Part shown: piece by piece, positions 1 to 8,698 of the stretch
Numbering within the stretch: the first letter of the stretch is position 1
Layout of the letters: each line of letters starts with the position of its first letter
Assembly (NCBI RefSeq): GCF_009711165.2
Contig: NZ_WMID02000010.1
Span: forward strand, 62,001-126,000
Direction of reading: 5' to 3'
Length of the DNA stretch: 64,000 nucleotides
From: Flavobacterium sp. MC2016-06
Lineage (GTDB): Bacteria; Bacteroidota; Bacteroidia; Flavobacteriales; Flavobacteriaceae
Notes under the pieces: model-generated
Told to the model about the DNA's origin: nothing
Databases searched by the model: none
The model's input: only the letters and a program-made list of their open reading frames with translations
Made by a program: the position numbers and the translations under genes

Positions 1-2
1 AT

Positions 3-35
3 CCAGATGAATATCAGGACATCTGGAAAAAATAA
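3..35 (+). CDS. 3' end of an upstream gene (partial)
   Basis: An open frame enters from the left edge and ends at a TAA at 33-35, giving the tail PDEYQDIWKK. Sixteen bases separate it from the ATG of the next gene, so the two are probably cotranscribed. Too little is visible to name the product. Confidence 0.45.
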   Translation, partial: PDEYQDIWKK

Positions 36-51
36 TTTAAAATATACGATT

Positions 52-672
52 ATGAGTTTAGAAATTATAACAGACGGAGTTCCTTTAAATCAGGCAAAAA
101 AAGCACTTATTTTACTTCACGGACGTGGTGCAGGAGGTCATGATATTCTTTCGGTTGCAAAACATCTTAAAGTTGACAAATTTGCTTTGGTTGCGCCTCA
201 GGCAGAAAACAGGAGCTGGTATCCGTATTCGTTTTTAGTGCCTCTTGAAGAGAATGAACCTTCTTTTTCAAAATCATTAGAAGCTATACATCAAACCGTT
301 GTAGCGATTCAGCAAAACGGAATTGAGAAAGAGAATATTTATTTCTTAGGATTTTCTCAAGGTGCTTGTCTTGCTTTAGAGTTTACAGCTAGAAATGCTG
401 CAAAATATGGCGGTGTTGTGGCTTTTACTGGCGGACTTATTGGCGATAAAGTATACGAAAATCATTATGCTGGAAATTTTGAAGGCACTCCAATTTTCAT
501 CGGAACAAGTGATCCAGATTTTCATGTTCCTGTAGAGAGAGTAAATGAAACCGCAGCACTTCTTGAAAAAATGGGCGCTTCGGTTACTAAAAGAATCTAC
601 GACAATATGGGCCATACTATAAGTCAAGATGAAGTGGATTTGGCTAACGAACTTGTTTTTGCTAAAAAATAA
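52..672 (+). CDS. phospholipase/carboxylesterase-family alpha/beta hydrolase (MhqD-like)
   Basis: A cytoplasmic serine hydrolase of about 206 residues. The chosen start is the ATG at 52 (MSLEIITDG); an in-frame ATG at 7 overlaps the end of the previous gene and adds residues that do not look like the family. The oxyanion-side LLHGRGAGG is at about residues 21-29, the nucleophile elbow GFSQGA puts the serine at 102, the acid is D154 or D156 in TSDPDFHVP, and the histidine is H188 in NMGHTI. The family (Abhydrolase_2) includes Bacillus MhqD, which is induced by quinones together with ring-cleaving dioxygenases. A dioxygenase of that kind lies at 3764-4702, so a role in electrophile detoxification is inferred. 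The stop overlaps the next start in a TAATG junction, which suggests translational coupling. The substrate is unknown. Confidence 0.88.
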   Translation: MSLEIITDGVPLNQAKKALILLHGRGAGGHDILSVAKHLKVDKFALVAPQAENRSWYPYSFLVPLEENEPSFSKSLEAIHQTVVAIQQNGIEKENIYFLGFSQGACLALEFTARNAAKYGGVVAFTGGLIGDKVYENHYAGNFEGTPIFIGTSDPDFHVPVERVNETAALLEKMGASVTKRIYDNMGHTISQDEVDLANELVFAKK

Positions 673-1022
673 TGATTACAATTACTCGAGTTTACAGCGA
701 TGCAAATGGCGAAAGTCATTTTGAAGATTTCGAAGTTCCGTTAAAAAACAATGGCGACATCGGTTTTCTGTCTGATGATGAACCTGTAAAATCAATTGTT
801 TTTAGAGAAGTAAAACCTTCTTACGATTATGATTTTCATAATGCGCCAGACCGCCAATATATTGTTTTATTAGAAGGCGGCGTAGAAATCGAAACTTCAT
901 TGGGAGAAAAAAGAATATTTAATACAGGTTCAATTCTATTGGTTGAAGACACCACAGGAAAAGGACATAAAACAAAAAATATTGAGACGCAATTGCGTAA
1001 ATCAATATTTATAAAATTATAA
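672..1022 (+). CDS. small cupin-fold protein
   Basis: A 116-residue protein with the spacing of a single-domain cupin: beta-strand segments with YIVLLEGGVEIET near residue 65 and FNTGSILLVEDTTGKGHKT near residue 85. The final H in GKGH could be a metal ligand, but a full HxH...E...H set is not evident. No signal peptide is seen. It overlaps the preceding esterase gene by one base (TAATG) and so is very likely cotranslated with it. Cupins in such pairs are often small-molecule binding or oxidation accessory proteins. The function here is not determined; the fold call rests on pattern only. Confidence 0.7.
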   Translation: MITITRVYSDANGESHFEDFEVPLKNNGDIGFLSDDEPVKSIVFREVKPSYDYDFHNAPDRQYIVLLEGGVEIETSLGEKRIFNTGSILLVEDTTGKGHKTKNIETQLRKSIFIKL

Positions 1023-1042
1023 TCTAAACCTTTTAAACGCAA

Positions 1043-1060
1043 TCCCGATAACTATCGGGA
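1043..1060. terminator. palindromic hairpin after the cupin gene
   Basis: TCCCGATAACTATCGGGA is an 8-bp perfect stem with a two-base loop, 21 bases after the cupin stop. There is no long T tract directly after it. The same palindrome, read on the other strand, forms the core of the much longer hairpin at 4711-4754, so it belongs to a dispersed palindromic family that may act as a terminator. Confidence 0.5.
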
Positions 1061-1093
1061 CAATCTCATTAAATTAAGGATTATTAAAAAAAG

Positions 1094-1157
1094 TTTCACG
1101 CAGATCTCGCAGATTTTAGCAGATATAGAATGAAAAATCTGCCAAATCTGCGTGAAA
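1094..1157. repeat. imperfect inverted repeat (dispersed, MITE-like)
   Basis: Arms at 1094-1117 and 1134-1157 begin and end with TTTCACGCAGAT / ATCTGCGTGAAA and pair with a few mismatches. A further outer pairing is visible between AAACGCAATCC near 1035 and GGATTGCGGTT near 1190. Together they make most of the 1023-1231 gap a nested inverted repeat. No coding potential is seen in it. Confidence 0.6.
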
Positions 1158-1231
1158 AAATATCTCAACTTAATAACATTAAGCTATTTGGATTGCGGTT
1201 AAATAATAATATTACTCAATAAAACTAAAAA

Positions 1232-1849
1232 ATGGAAAAAGAAACTGTAAGAATCGAAAATTTCAGTGATGCCGTTTTCTCAATTGCTATTACACTTTTG
1301 GTCTTAAATCTTCATGTTCCAGACACAAATGCTGTAAAAAATGGCGCAGATCTTTTAGTTTTTCTAAAAGGAGAATGGAAATCTTATCTGGCTTTTACGC
1401 TTTCTTTTTTCAGTATTTTTATCATGTGGGTCAATCATCACAAAGTTTTCAAACAAATTTACAGCCGTAATACTGCGATTATGTTTGCCAACGGATTGAT
1501 TCTTTTTTTGGTTTCGGCTGTTTCCTATCCAACAGCGCTATTATCTCGTTTTTTTGATGGGGAAGCATCCAGCATTGCTGTGGCACTTTATACTGGAATA
1601 TTTCTGCTGATCAATATCTCGTACAACCTTTTGTGGTTTGTTGCCAGTAATAACAAGAAATTGCTGCGTCCTGGAATTACAAATACGGCCATTAAAAAAA
1701 TTAGAAACAATTTTTTATACGGACTTCCAACGTACATAATTGCATTCGGAATTTCATTTCATTTTCCAGCAATTGCTTTGGCGATAAATATGGTTTTGCT
1801 AGTTTTTTGGGCCACTTCTTCAGGAAAAATAAATCTTGCCCCAGAATAA
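1232..1849 (+). CDS. TMEM175 (DUF1211) family potassium-channel-like membrane protein
   Basis: A 205-residue integral membrane protein with about six hydrophobic segments. The first segment carries the family signature RxxxFSDAVFxIAITLLVL (R7, F11, S12, D13), which in bacterial TMEM175 channels contributes the pore-lining helix with an FSD motif. Length matches the bacterial single-repeat members, which assemble as tetramers in the inner membrane and conduct K+ with modest selectivity. The gene stands alone. Its stop is only two bases from the stop of the converging sigma-54 regulator gene, with no terminator between them, so the transcripts may overlap. Family assignment is firm; ion specificity is inferred. 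Confidence 0.88.
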   Translation: MEKETVRIENFSDAVFSIAITLLVLNLHVPDTNAVKNGADLLVFLKGEWKSYLAFTLSFFSIFIMWVNHHKVFKQIYSRNTAIMFANGLILFLVSAVSYPTALLSRFFDGEASSIAVALYTGIFLLINISYNLLWFVASNNKKLLRPGITNTAIKKIRNNFLYGLPTYIIAFGISFHFPAIALAINMVLLVFWATSSGKINLAPE

Positions 1850-1851
1850 TA

Positions 1852-3444
1852 TCAACCTAAAAAATGTTCTTTTTTAATGCCTAATTTCTGCATTTTAGAA
1901 ATCAGCGTTGTTCCGGGTAAATCTAACAAAACTGCAGCGCCTTGCGGGCCGGAAATTCTTCCGTTGCATTTTTTTACTACTCTCAAAATATGCTCCTTCT
2001 CTACTTCTTGCAATGTTTTTGGGTAAAATTCACTTTCTGTAGTTTTAGATTCAGCCATAAAAATTACAGGAAAACTCATTTCTTTTATCACCTCCTCTTT
2101 GGCAAACAAAATACTTCGTTCTACCATATTTTCTAGTTCACGTACATTTCCCGGCCATGCATTTGCCGTCATACTATTCAAAACTTTTTTAGAAAAACCA
2201 GTGATCTTCTTTCCTATTTTGATAGAATGTTTTTCTAAGAAAAAATTACTTAAAACGGCAATATCTTCTCTTCGATCTCGTAAAGCCGGCAAAGGAATCG
2301 GATATACATTTAATCGATAATACAAATCACTTCTAAAACGATCTTCGGCAACTTCTTTTAGCAGCGATTTATTTGTTGCTGCAATCACGCGCGCATTTAC
2401 TTTTATTGTCGTTTTTCCGCCAATTCTTTCTATTTCTTTTTCCTGCAGCACACGCAATAATTTCCCTTGCAGTTCTAAAGGCAGTTCTCCTATTTCATCT
2501 AAAAAAATAGTGCTGTTTTCGGCCTGTTCAAACTTCCCAATTCTTAAATCTACAGCACCTGTAAAAGCGCCTTTTTCGTGTCCAAATAATTCACTTTCAA
2601 TCAAATTTACAGGAATCGAAGCGCAGTTTACCTTAATCATTCTTTTAGTAGAAACCGAAGATAAATTATGAATCGCACTCGCCACCAATTCTTTTCCAGT
2701 TCCCGTTTCTCCAAAAATCAAAACTGTAGACTGCGATGGCGCGACTTGCTCAATTAATTCGTAAACGTCCTGCATTGCGTTGCTGCTGCCCACAATTCCG
2801 TGAAAACCTTCGGTTTTTGTATTTGTAGTTTCTAATTTTTTTTCGGCTAAATTTCTTTTCAAAATCTTCAATTCGGCAATCTTACTTTCATATTCTTCCG
2901 ATATTTTAATGTTTCTTGCCGTTATAGAAAGCTGCATTGCAATTCCTCTCAAAACTCTATTAGATTCTCGGGTAAATGTCACAGCATTTTTAAAAAACAG
3001 AAAAAGTACATTTTGATTTTCTTTTATAGCAGGAAGACAAACACCCAAACCATTTTTAAAACCTTTATTTTGTACATTATTGATATAATCTGGGAAACTG
3101 CTTTTCTTGTCTAATACTGATTTCAAATCAAAAATAACCGTGTCTGCATCATCCAAACAAACATTAAAAAAACCATCGTTTACCACATAACATTTTAGAT
3201 TGGCTTGTTTGTGTGAAAATTGATAGAAAATTTGATATTCTGTTTCCTCTTGATTTGATGATGCAAAAACAAAATCATCAAACTGTAATTCTTCTTTTAA
3301 TAAACTGCTTACAACAGCATTAAATTCTTCTTTGGTTAAAGCTTGAGCAAGTGCGCTGCAAATTGACAGAATCAACATTTGTTCTCTTTCTCTTTCCTGC
3401 AATCTGTTCATCATAATTGCCGTCTGATCCGTCTGCTTTTCCAT
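1852..3444 (-). CDS. sigma-54-dependent transcriptional activator with GAF-like sensor domain
   Basis: A 530-residue enhancer-binding protein. Residues 1-200 resemble a GAF-type sensory domain (no receiver aspartate), followed by a coiled linker. The AAA+ domain has Walker A GETGTGKE near residue 243 and the sigma-54 contact loop GAFTGA at about 292. NVRELEN follows near 435. A C-terminal Fis-type helix-turn-helix ends in PGTTLISKMQKLGIKK. The layout resembles NorR/FhlA, which sense a small ligand through GAF rather than phosphorylation. It is divergent from the dioxygenase gene at 3764, its likely target. I could not find a convincing -24/-12 sigma-54 promoter in the 319-bp gap, so the target is uncertain. 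Confidence 0.88.
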   Translation of the reverse strand: MEKQTDQTAIMMNRLQEREREQMLILSICSALAQALTKEEFNAVVSSLLKEELQFDDFVFASSNQEETEYQIFYQFSHKQANLKCYVVNDGFFNVCLDDADTVIFDLKSVLDKKSSFPDYINNVQNKGFKNGLGVCLPAIKENQNVLFLFFKNAVTFTRESNRVLRGIAMQLSITARNIKISEEYESKIAELKILKRNLAEKKLETTNTKTEGFHGIVGSSNAMQDVYELIEQVAPSQSTVLIFGETGTGKELVASAIHNLSSVSTKRMIKVNCASIPVNLIESELFGHEKGAFTGAVDLRIGKFEQAENSTIFLDEIGELPLELQGKLLRVLQEKEIERIGGKTTIKVNARVIAATNKSLLKEVAEDRFRSDLYYRLNVYPIPLPALRDRREDIAVLSNFFLEKHSIKIGKKITGFSKKVLNSMTANAWPGNVRELENMVERSILFAKEEVIKEMSFPVIFMAESKTTESEFYPKTLQEVEKEHILRVVKKCNGRISGPQGAAVLLDLPGTTLISKMQKLGIKKEHFLG

Positions 3445-3553
3445 AAATAAAAATTGGTGTGGTATTTTAATGCGGTAACAGCGTAAATTTAAGAAATAGC
3501 CTTTATTAAACTGTTATCCATTTTCTAAATAAAACATTTCTAATTCATAAAAT

Positions 3554-3567
3554 TACGATATATCGTA
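3554..3567. promoter_or_regulatory. palindrome in the divergent intergenic region (possible operator)
   Basis: TACGATATATCGTA is a perfect 14-bp palindrome in the 3445-3763 gap between the divergent sigma-54 activator and dioxygenase genes. A second near-palindrome (GATAAAA, one central base, TTTTATC) lies at 3652-3666. Either could bind the activator as an upstream site. A TAAATTTG at 3717-3724 resembles a Bacteroidota -7 element for the dioxygenase gene, but no good -33 partner is seen. Confidence 0.4.
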
Positions 3568-3763
3568 TTCTTAAAATTCATTATTTAAATTTAAACCACT
3601 AATTTACAATACATTAATCCAAACGGAATGTTATTTGGTTATGGTTAGACCGATAAAAATTTTATCACTTTTTTATTTCTTAATCTAGGTTAATCGATCA
3701 ACAGCGATAACAGAAGTAAATTTGTAAAAGAAAATCAATAACAATTTAATACATAAAAACACC

Positions 3764-4702
3764 ATGGAAAATAAAATTTTAGGCTTACACCATATTACTG
3801 CAATTGCAGGTGACGCTAAACGTAATTTCAACTTTTACTCTAACATATTAGGATTAAGATTCATTAAAAAAACAGTGAATTTTGACGATCCAGGAACGTA
3901 CCATTTTTACTTTGGTGATGAAGTTGGAAGTGCTGGAACTATTTTAACTTTTTTCCCTTGGGGAGAAGGAATTCAACAAGGAAGAAAAGGTTCTGGAATG
4001 GCAACAGAAATTGGTTATTCTGTACCAAAAGGAAGTCTTGATTTCTGGCAGGAACGTTTTGAAAAATACAATGTGATTTACAATAAACCGGCTGAAAAAT
4101 TCGGTGAAAAATATTTGACTTTCTTAGATCCAGACGGATTAAAATTAGAATTAATAGAATCTAAAACAGAAGACAACAGAAAAGCTTGGGAAACTGACGA
4201 AGTAAAAGCTGCTGTGGCTACTAAAGGTTTTCATAACATTACTTTGACTTTAAACAGTATTAAAGCTACTGCAGCAATCTTAACTGATATTTTTGGTTAT
4301 AAATTGATTGATCAAGATGTAAACCGTTATCGTTATGCAACAGATGCTGTAGAAAATGCTGCAATTGTTGACTTGGTAGAATTGGCTGAAGAAAAACGCG
4401 GTCATGTAGCTAATGGATCTGTACATCACGTGGCTTTTAGAGTGCAGAATGATGAAATTTTAATGCACTTCCGTGAAAAAATCGAAGAATACGGATTATC
4501 TATTACACCGCAAATTGACAGACAATATTTCCACTCTCTTTATTTTAGAGAACCAGGAGGAGTTTTGTTTGAAATTGCTACAGAAAATCCTGGTTTTACG
4601 GTTGATGAAAGCTTAGAAGAATTAGGTAAAAACTTAAAACTTCCTGCACAATATGAAAGTGATAGAGCTAGAATTGAAGGACATTTGGTTAAAATAAATT
4701 AA
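3764..4702 (+). CDS. VOC-family ring-cleaving dioxygenase / glyoxalase-like (MhqO-like)
   Basis: A 312-residue cytoplasmic protein with two vicinal-oxygen-chelate modules. Module 1 begins LGLHHITAIAGD and ends LKLELIESK. Module 2 begins GFHNITLTL and includes HHVAFRVQND and GGVLFEIAT. The histidines and glutamates at these points are the usual metal ligands. Length and motif order match the PcpA/MhqO/MhqE ring-cleaving dioxygenases, which open hydroquinone-type rings using Fe(II). It is divergent from a GAF/sigma-54 activator and close to an MhqD-like esterase, a combination known from quinone-response regulons in Firmicutes. A very strong terminator follows. The substrate is inferred only. 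Confidence 0.88.
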   Translation: MENKILGLHHITAIAGDAKRNFNFYSNILGLRFIKKTVNFDDPGTYHFYFGDEVGSAGTILTFFPWGEGIQQGRKGSGMATEIGYSVPKGSLDFWQERFEKYNVIYNKPAEKFGEKYLTFLDPDGLKLELIESKTEDNRKAWETDEVKAAVATKGFHNITLTLNSIKATAAILTDIFGYKLIDQDVNRYRYATDAVENAAIVDLVELAEEKRGHVANGSVHHVAFRVQNDEILMHFREKIEEYGLSITPQIDRQYFHSLYFREPGGVLFEIATENPGFTVDESLEELGKNLKLPAQYESDRARIEGHLVKIN

Positions 4703-4710
4703 TTCTAAAA

Positions 4711-4754
4711 TTTAAACACGTAGTCCCGATAGTTATCGGGACTACGTGTTTAAA
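4711..4754. terminator. strong palindromic terminator after the dioxygenase gene
   Basis: Arms 4711-4731 and 4734-4754 are perfect 21-bp inverted repeats around a two-base loop, starting nine bases after the stop codon. The core TCCCGATAGTTATCGGGA is the reverse complement of the hairpin at 1043-1060. A-rich and T-rich flanks make it usable in both directions. Confidence 0.85.
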
Positions 4755-4798
4755 AAAATAACCCAGAAAATTAATCAATAATAAAAACACATTATATC

Positions 4799-5800
4799 AT
4801 GGCAAAAATAGCATTATACGGATTTGGCCGAATTGGAAGACAGTTTCTTCGTGTAGCCTTAAAAAACAATCTTTTTGTTCCAGAAGTCATTGCAGACATT
4901 CAAGATATTGACATGCTGGGAGCACTTTTTAGTGTCGATACCAATTATGGAAGATGGCATGAAGAGGTAAAAACGGCTGATGAAAACTTTATTATTGGAG
5001 ACCGAAAAATTCCGTACAAGAATTCAAAATTGGATATTCCGGATTGGAAGGCTTTGGGAGTTGATTTGGTTGTAGATTGTACTGGGCGTGCCACAACGAG
5101 AGAAGGTGCGCAGAAACACATTGACAAGGGTGCAAAATACGTTTTGGTAAGTGCGCCAAGTAAATCGCTTGCAGATTGTGATGCAGTGCTTTTAAAAGGA
5201 ATTAATTTGGATGAATTTGATGCTGCAAATCACAAAATCATTAGTATGGGAAGCTGTACTACAAATGGTTTAGCTGCTGTGGTAAAAGTGATTAAAGAAA
5301 ATTTTGGTATTGAATACGGACTTTTTTCAACTGTTCACTCTTATACTAATACACAATCCTTGACAGATCAGCCAATGAAAGACAGACGTGATTCTTGGGC
5401 TGCTGCCGAAAACATTATTCCGTCTTCTTCTGGTGCTGCAAAAGCTTTACAGTTTATTTGGAAAGATTTAAAAATTACCGGAAAAGCCTATAGAGTTCCA
5501 ACAAGAACTGGAAGTATTGCCGAATTAAACCTTGTTACAACAAAAGACTGTACGGTTGAAGAAGTAAACAATGCGTTTAGAAAAGCAGCTGCTGAAGGTC
5601 CGTTAAAAGGTGTTATGGACGTTTTGGAAGAACAATGGACTTCTGCTAGAATTGTTGGTGATCCGCATTCTTCTATTATCGATTTACCGCTTACGGTAAA
5701 AGAAGGCAATTTACTTTCTGTAGCTGCTTGGTACGATAACGAATGGGGTTTTTCTAACAGACTTGCCGAAGTTGCTAAATATTTGGCTGATAAAATTTAA
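4799..5800 (+). CDS. gap: glyceraldehyde-3-phosphate dehydrogenase
   Basis: A 333-residue type I GAPDH. The Rossmann motif YGFGRIGR is at residues 7-14; the catalytic cysteine is C153 in MGSCTTNG, the partner histidine is H180 in STVHSYT, and WYDNEWGFSNR closes the catalytic domain. It oxidises glyceraldehyde 3-phosphate with phosphate and NAD(P)+ in the cytoplasm, or works in reverse. The motif after the cysteine is TTNGLA rather than the common TTNCLA, which marks it as the less typical paralogue. Its gene stands alone between two terminators. Whether it is glycolytic or gluconeogenic cannot be read from the sequence. Confidence 0.93.
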   Translation: MAKIALYGFGRIGRQFLRVALKNNLFVPEVIADIQDIDMLGALFSVDTNYGRWHEEVKTADENFIIGDRKIPYKNSKLDIPDWKALGVDLVVDCTGRATTREGAQKHIDKGAKYVLVSAPSKSLADCDAVLLKGINLDEFDAANHKIISMGSCTTNGLAAVVKVIKENFGIEYGLFSTVHSYTNTQSLTDQPMKDRRDSWAAAENIIPSSSGAAKALQFIWKDLKITGKAYRVPTRTGSIAELNLVTTKDCTVEEVNNAFRKAAAEGPLKGVMDVLEEQWTSARIVGDPHSSIIDLPLTVKEGNLLSVAAWYDNEWGFSNRLAEVAKYLADKI

Positions 5801-5824
5801 TTTTTTAAACCTAATATTTTTTTT

Positions 5825-5852
5825 AAAGCTGTTTATATTTTTAGACAGCTTT
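5825..5852 (+). terminator. intrinsic terminator of gap
   Basis: AAAGCTGT and ACAGCTTT form an 8-bp stem with a 12-base loop, 24 bases after the gap stop, followed directly by a T run. Confidence 0.7.
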
Positions 5853-5977
5853 TTGATTTTTAAGGCTTCAAGTAATTAGTTTTAATCTTTAGAAAAATAA
5901 CTCCTGTTTCTGCTATTAAAATAGAATATAAAAGCTTTCAAACTCTTAACTTTACTGCACCAAAACAAATCTATCGA

Positions 5978-8383
5978 ATGAAAAAAGTTCTATTTTTCAG
6001 CATATTATGTCTTTTTACCTTAAAATCTGCAAGCCAGAGTCCAAATACACAACTTCAAAAAAACAGATTATTAATTCAAGATGTTGGTATTTATATTCAT
6101 AGCTCTAATCAAGGGCTTATAGATATAGACAGCGCAATGACTTTAGCGTGCAAAGCCAATAAAATTCCGTACACATTGGTTAATGACGAAGGTTATAATG
6201 ATGGTACTTATTTTCCTGGAAACGATTTAATTGATCAGAATAACATTCGCGGAGCAGAAAAATTACTTTCTAAATTAAAACCAATTGATCAAATAAAGCT
6301 GACTTTACAATTGGGTAGTTTTTATCTTTTTAAACCTGGAACAAAAAAGGCTGATCTTAATGATGCTCTTTTTTATATCATTAAAGCTCAAAATCTTGCC
6401 AAAAAGATTAACCTTCAAAAATGGAATTTTCAAACTAAATTTCTTTTGGCAAAGTATTATTATCAGGCTGGAAATACAGCATTAAGCAAAACTATTTTTA
6501 CACAGCTTGTCGCTGAAAGCAGAAAAACAAATAACAGCAAAATTATCGCTGAGGCAATTGACAATCAAGGTACTTATATACCTAATGATAATCCTGAAAA
6601 AGCAGTTATTTTAGCCGAAGCGATGGGACTTTATAAAAATTTAGGTTATAAAGAGAAGGAAATCGAAACTTTAATGAAGATTATTACAGTTCATTTTTGG
6701 ACTGGAAATCTAAAACTCGCAAGACAAGAACTTTTAATAAGCTTGGCACTTCAAAAGAAAATAGGTTTTCTGTACACACAATATACTGAAACAACTATTG
6801 CATACATAGATATAATACAAGATGATGTAAAAAACGCACTCTTTTTTGCTGTTGAAAGTATCAATTCTATGGAAAAAACTAAAGATTATGCTTTTGCCGA
6901 TACTTTTTATATGCGTTTGGGTAATATTTATAATAGAATGGGATATTATGAAGAGTCTATTAAATTTTACCTAAAAGGAATTGCTTACAATCAAAGAGAA
7001 CTTAGCGGCGGCAACTGGTACAAAAGTTTCTTAAGCTCTTTGGATTCTCTAACGGACAGAGGAAAATATTCTGAGGCTTTGAAATATCTTGAAGCTACAA
7101 GCAAAAAATATCCGCCTCAAAATGATTTAGATAATATGATTCTCAATCAAATTAAAGCAGATTGTTATGAGAATTTGGGTCGAATGAAAGAGGCTGAGGC
7201 TACTTATGAGAAAATGGAATTTTATGCTAAAAAACTAAATTCTATAGAGACTGTAAAAGATGTTGCCACACATTACTCGCTAATGGCTTTGTTTTATACT
7301 AAAATCAATAAACCAGAAAAAGCCAGAGTAATTGCTGATAAAGTAATTGCGATGACCCAAAATAGAAAAACAGGTTTTAGTCCTCGCCTATTAGAACTTT
7401 CTTTATTTAAAATTGATTCTCTTACGGGCAACTTTTATTCGGCTATAAAACATTATGAGAAATACAATAAATATAAAGATTCTCTATATGATGTTGCTAA
7501 GAATAAAGAATACGAAAGTTTAAGATTTAAATACGAAACGGTAACCAAAGAACAGAATATTAAGTCTTTAGAAAATCAGGCAAAACAACAGGAAAGTAAA
7601 TTAAATACTTCAAAACTCTTAAATACAATTTCTATAAGTGCATTGTTTTTACTGCTCATTATTATTGGTTTATTGTACAATAGAGCAAAAATTAAACAAC
7701 GAAATACCATTAGACTAGAACTTAAAGAAAAAGAAATCAAGCTTAAAAACGTTAAACTTCAGCATTTGGTTGAGGAAAAAGAATGGCTTTTGAAAGAAAT
7801 TCATCATCGTGTAAAAAACAATCTTCAAACCGTAATAAGTCTGCTTAATTCGCAATCCGCTTATTTAAAAGATGATTTAGCAATTTCTACCATAAAAAAC
7901 AGTCAGAACAGAATACATGCGATGTCGCTGATTCATCAGAAATTATATCTGGGCGAAACTTTGTCTACGATAAACATGCCTAATTATTGTCTTGAATTGA
8001 TTGAATATTTAAAGGATTCTTTTAATGTAGAACAGTGCATTCGTTTTGAAATGCAGATTGATCCTATAGAATTGGATATTTCGCAGGCAATTCCGCTCGG
8101 GTTAATTATGAATGAAGTAGTGACCAATTCAATAAAATATGCTTTCCCAAAAAAAGAGAATTGTATTATTACTATTTCACTTTTAGAAATCACTGAAGAC
8201 TGCTACATTATGATTATTTCTGATAACGGAATTGGTATTTCGAGTGTCTCAGATCTGCAAAATAGCAATTCTTTCGGAATGACGCTTATTCAAGGTTTAA
8301 GTGATGCGCTGGAAGGTGATTTATCTATAGAAAATGAAAATGGTGTTTCTGTAAAATTAGCTTTTAAAAAGGAACTTAAATGA
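5978..8383 (+). CDS. membrane sensor histidine kinase with periplasmic TPR repeats (HisKA_2 type)
   Basis: An 801-residue kinase. An N-terminal signal peptide (MKKVLFFSILCLFTLKSASQ) precedes about 500 residues of TPR-like helical pairs (for example the YEESIKFYLKGIAY and LGRMKEAEATYEKM segments). One membrane helix (LLNTISISALFLLLIIIGLLY, about 545-565) and a charged coiled linker follow. The kinase core is HisKA_2: EIHHRVKNNLQ with the phospho-accepting histidine at about 610, then an HATPase domain with MNEVVTNSIKYAF and ISDNGIGIS. No response regulator gene is adjacent, so it is an orphan; its partner is likely elsewhere, often a LytTR regulator for this class. The signal sensed is unknown. 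Confidence 0.88.
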   Translation: MKKVLFFSILCLFTLKSASQSPNTQLQKNRLLIQDVGIYIHSSNQGLIDIDSAMTLACKANKIPYTLVNDEGYNDGTYFPGNDLIDQNNIRGAEKLLSKLKPIDQIKLTLQLGSFYLFKPGTKKADLNDALFYIIKAQNLAKKINLQKWNFQTKFLLAKYYYQAGNTALSKTIFTQLVAESRKTNNSKIIAEAIDNQGTYIPNDNPEKAVILAEAMGLYKNLGYKEKEIETLMKIITVHFWTGNLKLARQELLISLALQKKIGFLYTQYTETTIAYIDIIQDDVKNALFFAVESINSMEKTKDYAFADTFYMRLGNIYNRMGYYEESIKFYLKGIAYNQRELSGGNWYKSFLSSLDSLTDRGKYSEALKYLEATSKKYPPQNDLDNMILNQIKADCYENLGRMKEAEATYEKMEFYAKKLNSIETVKDVATHYSLMALFYTKINKPEKARVIADKVIAMTQNRKTGFSPRLLELSLFKIDSLTGNFYSAIKHYEKYNKYKDSLYDVAKNKEYESLRFKYETVTKEQNIKSLENQAKQQESKLNTSKLLNTISISALFLLLIIIGLLYNRAKIKQRNTIRLELKEKEIKLKNVKLQHLVEEKEWLLKEIHHRVKNNLQTVISLLNSQSAYLKDDLAISTIKNSQNRIHAMSLIHQKLYLGETLSTINMPNYCLELIEYLKDSFNVEQCIRFEMQIDPIELDISQAIPLGLIMNEVVTNSIKYAFPKKENCIITISLLEITEDCYIMIISDNGIGISSVSDLQNSNSFGMTLIQGLSDALEGDLSIENENGVSVKLAFKKELK

Positions 8384-8458
8384 TAAAATCTCGTTTGTAA
8401 GATTAGATTTTTTTTGCATTATGTAAGCCTTTGACAAGATTGCGGATAATCAGGGCGG

Positions 8459-8544
8459 AGACGCACTGCTGTACGCCTCTACAATAAAAAAATGCGTATT
8501 AAATTTCCACAATTTATTCCGTAGAGGCGTACTGCAGTGCGTCT
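8459..8544. repeat. inverted repeat with 24-bp arms in the 8384-8698 gap
   Basis: Arms at 8459-8482 and 8521-8544 are reverse complements with one mismatch and enclose 38 bases. The motif core is CGCACTGCAGTGCG-like and far more GC-rich than the surroundings. It looks like a dispersed non-coding repeat. The rest of the 315-bp gap is AT-rich; I see no gene in it. Confidence 0.75.
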
Positions 8545-8698
8545 TACATCTTGTTATTTGCCCGTTCGTGCTATGTGAAATCAAACACAATTTATATTAT
8601 TGATTAAATTCTGTATATTTAATTTTTATAACAACGAATAAGTAATATTTCCACAATCAGGACGCTCTTTCCTGTAACTATTACTAAAAAGATTAATT

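Noticed and set aside
3445..3763. Sigma-54 promoter for the dioxygenase gene
   Set aside because: No GG-N10-GC pair with good flanks was found on either strand; a GG...GC pair near 3455-3470 has the wrong spacing.
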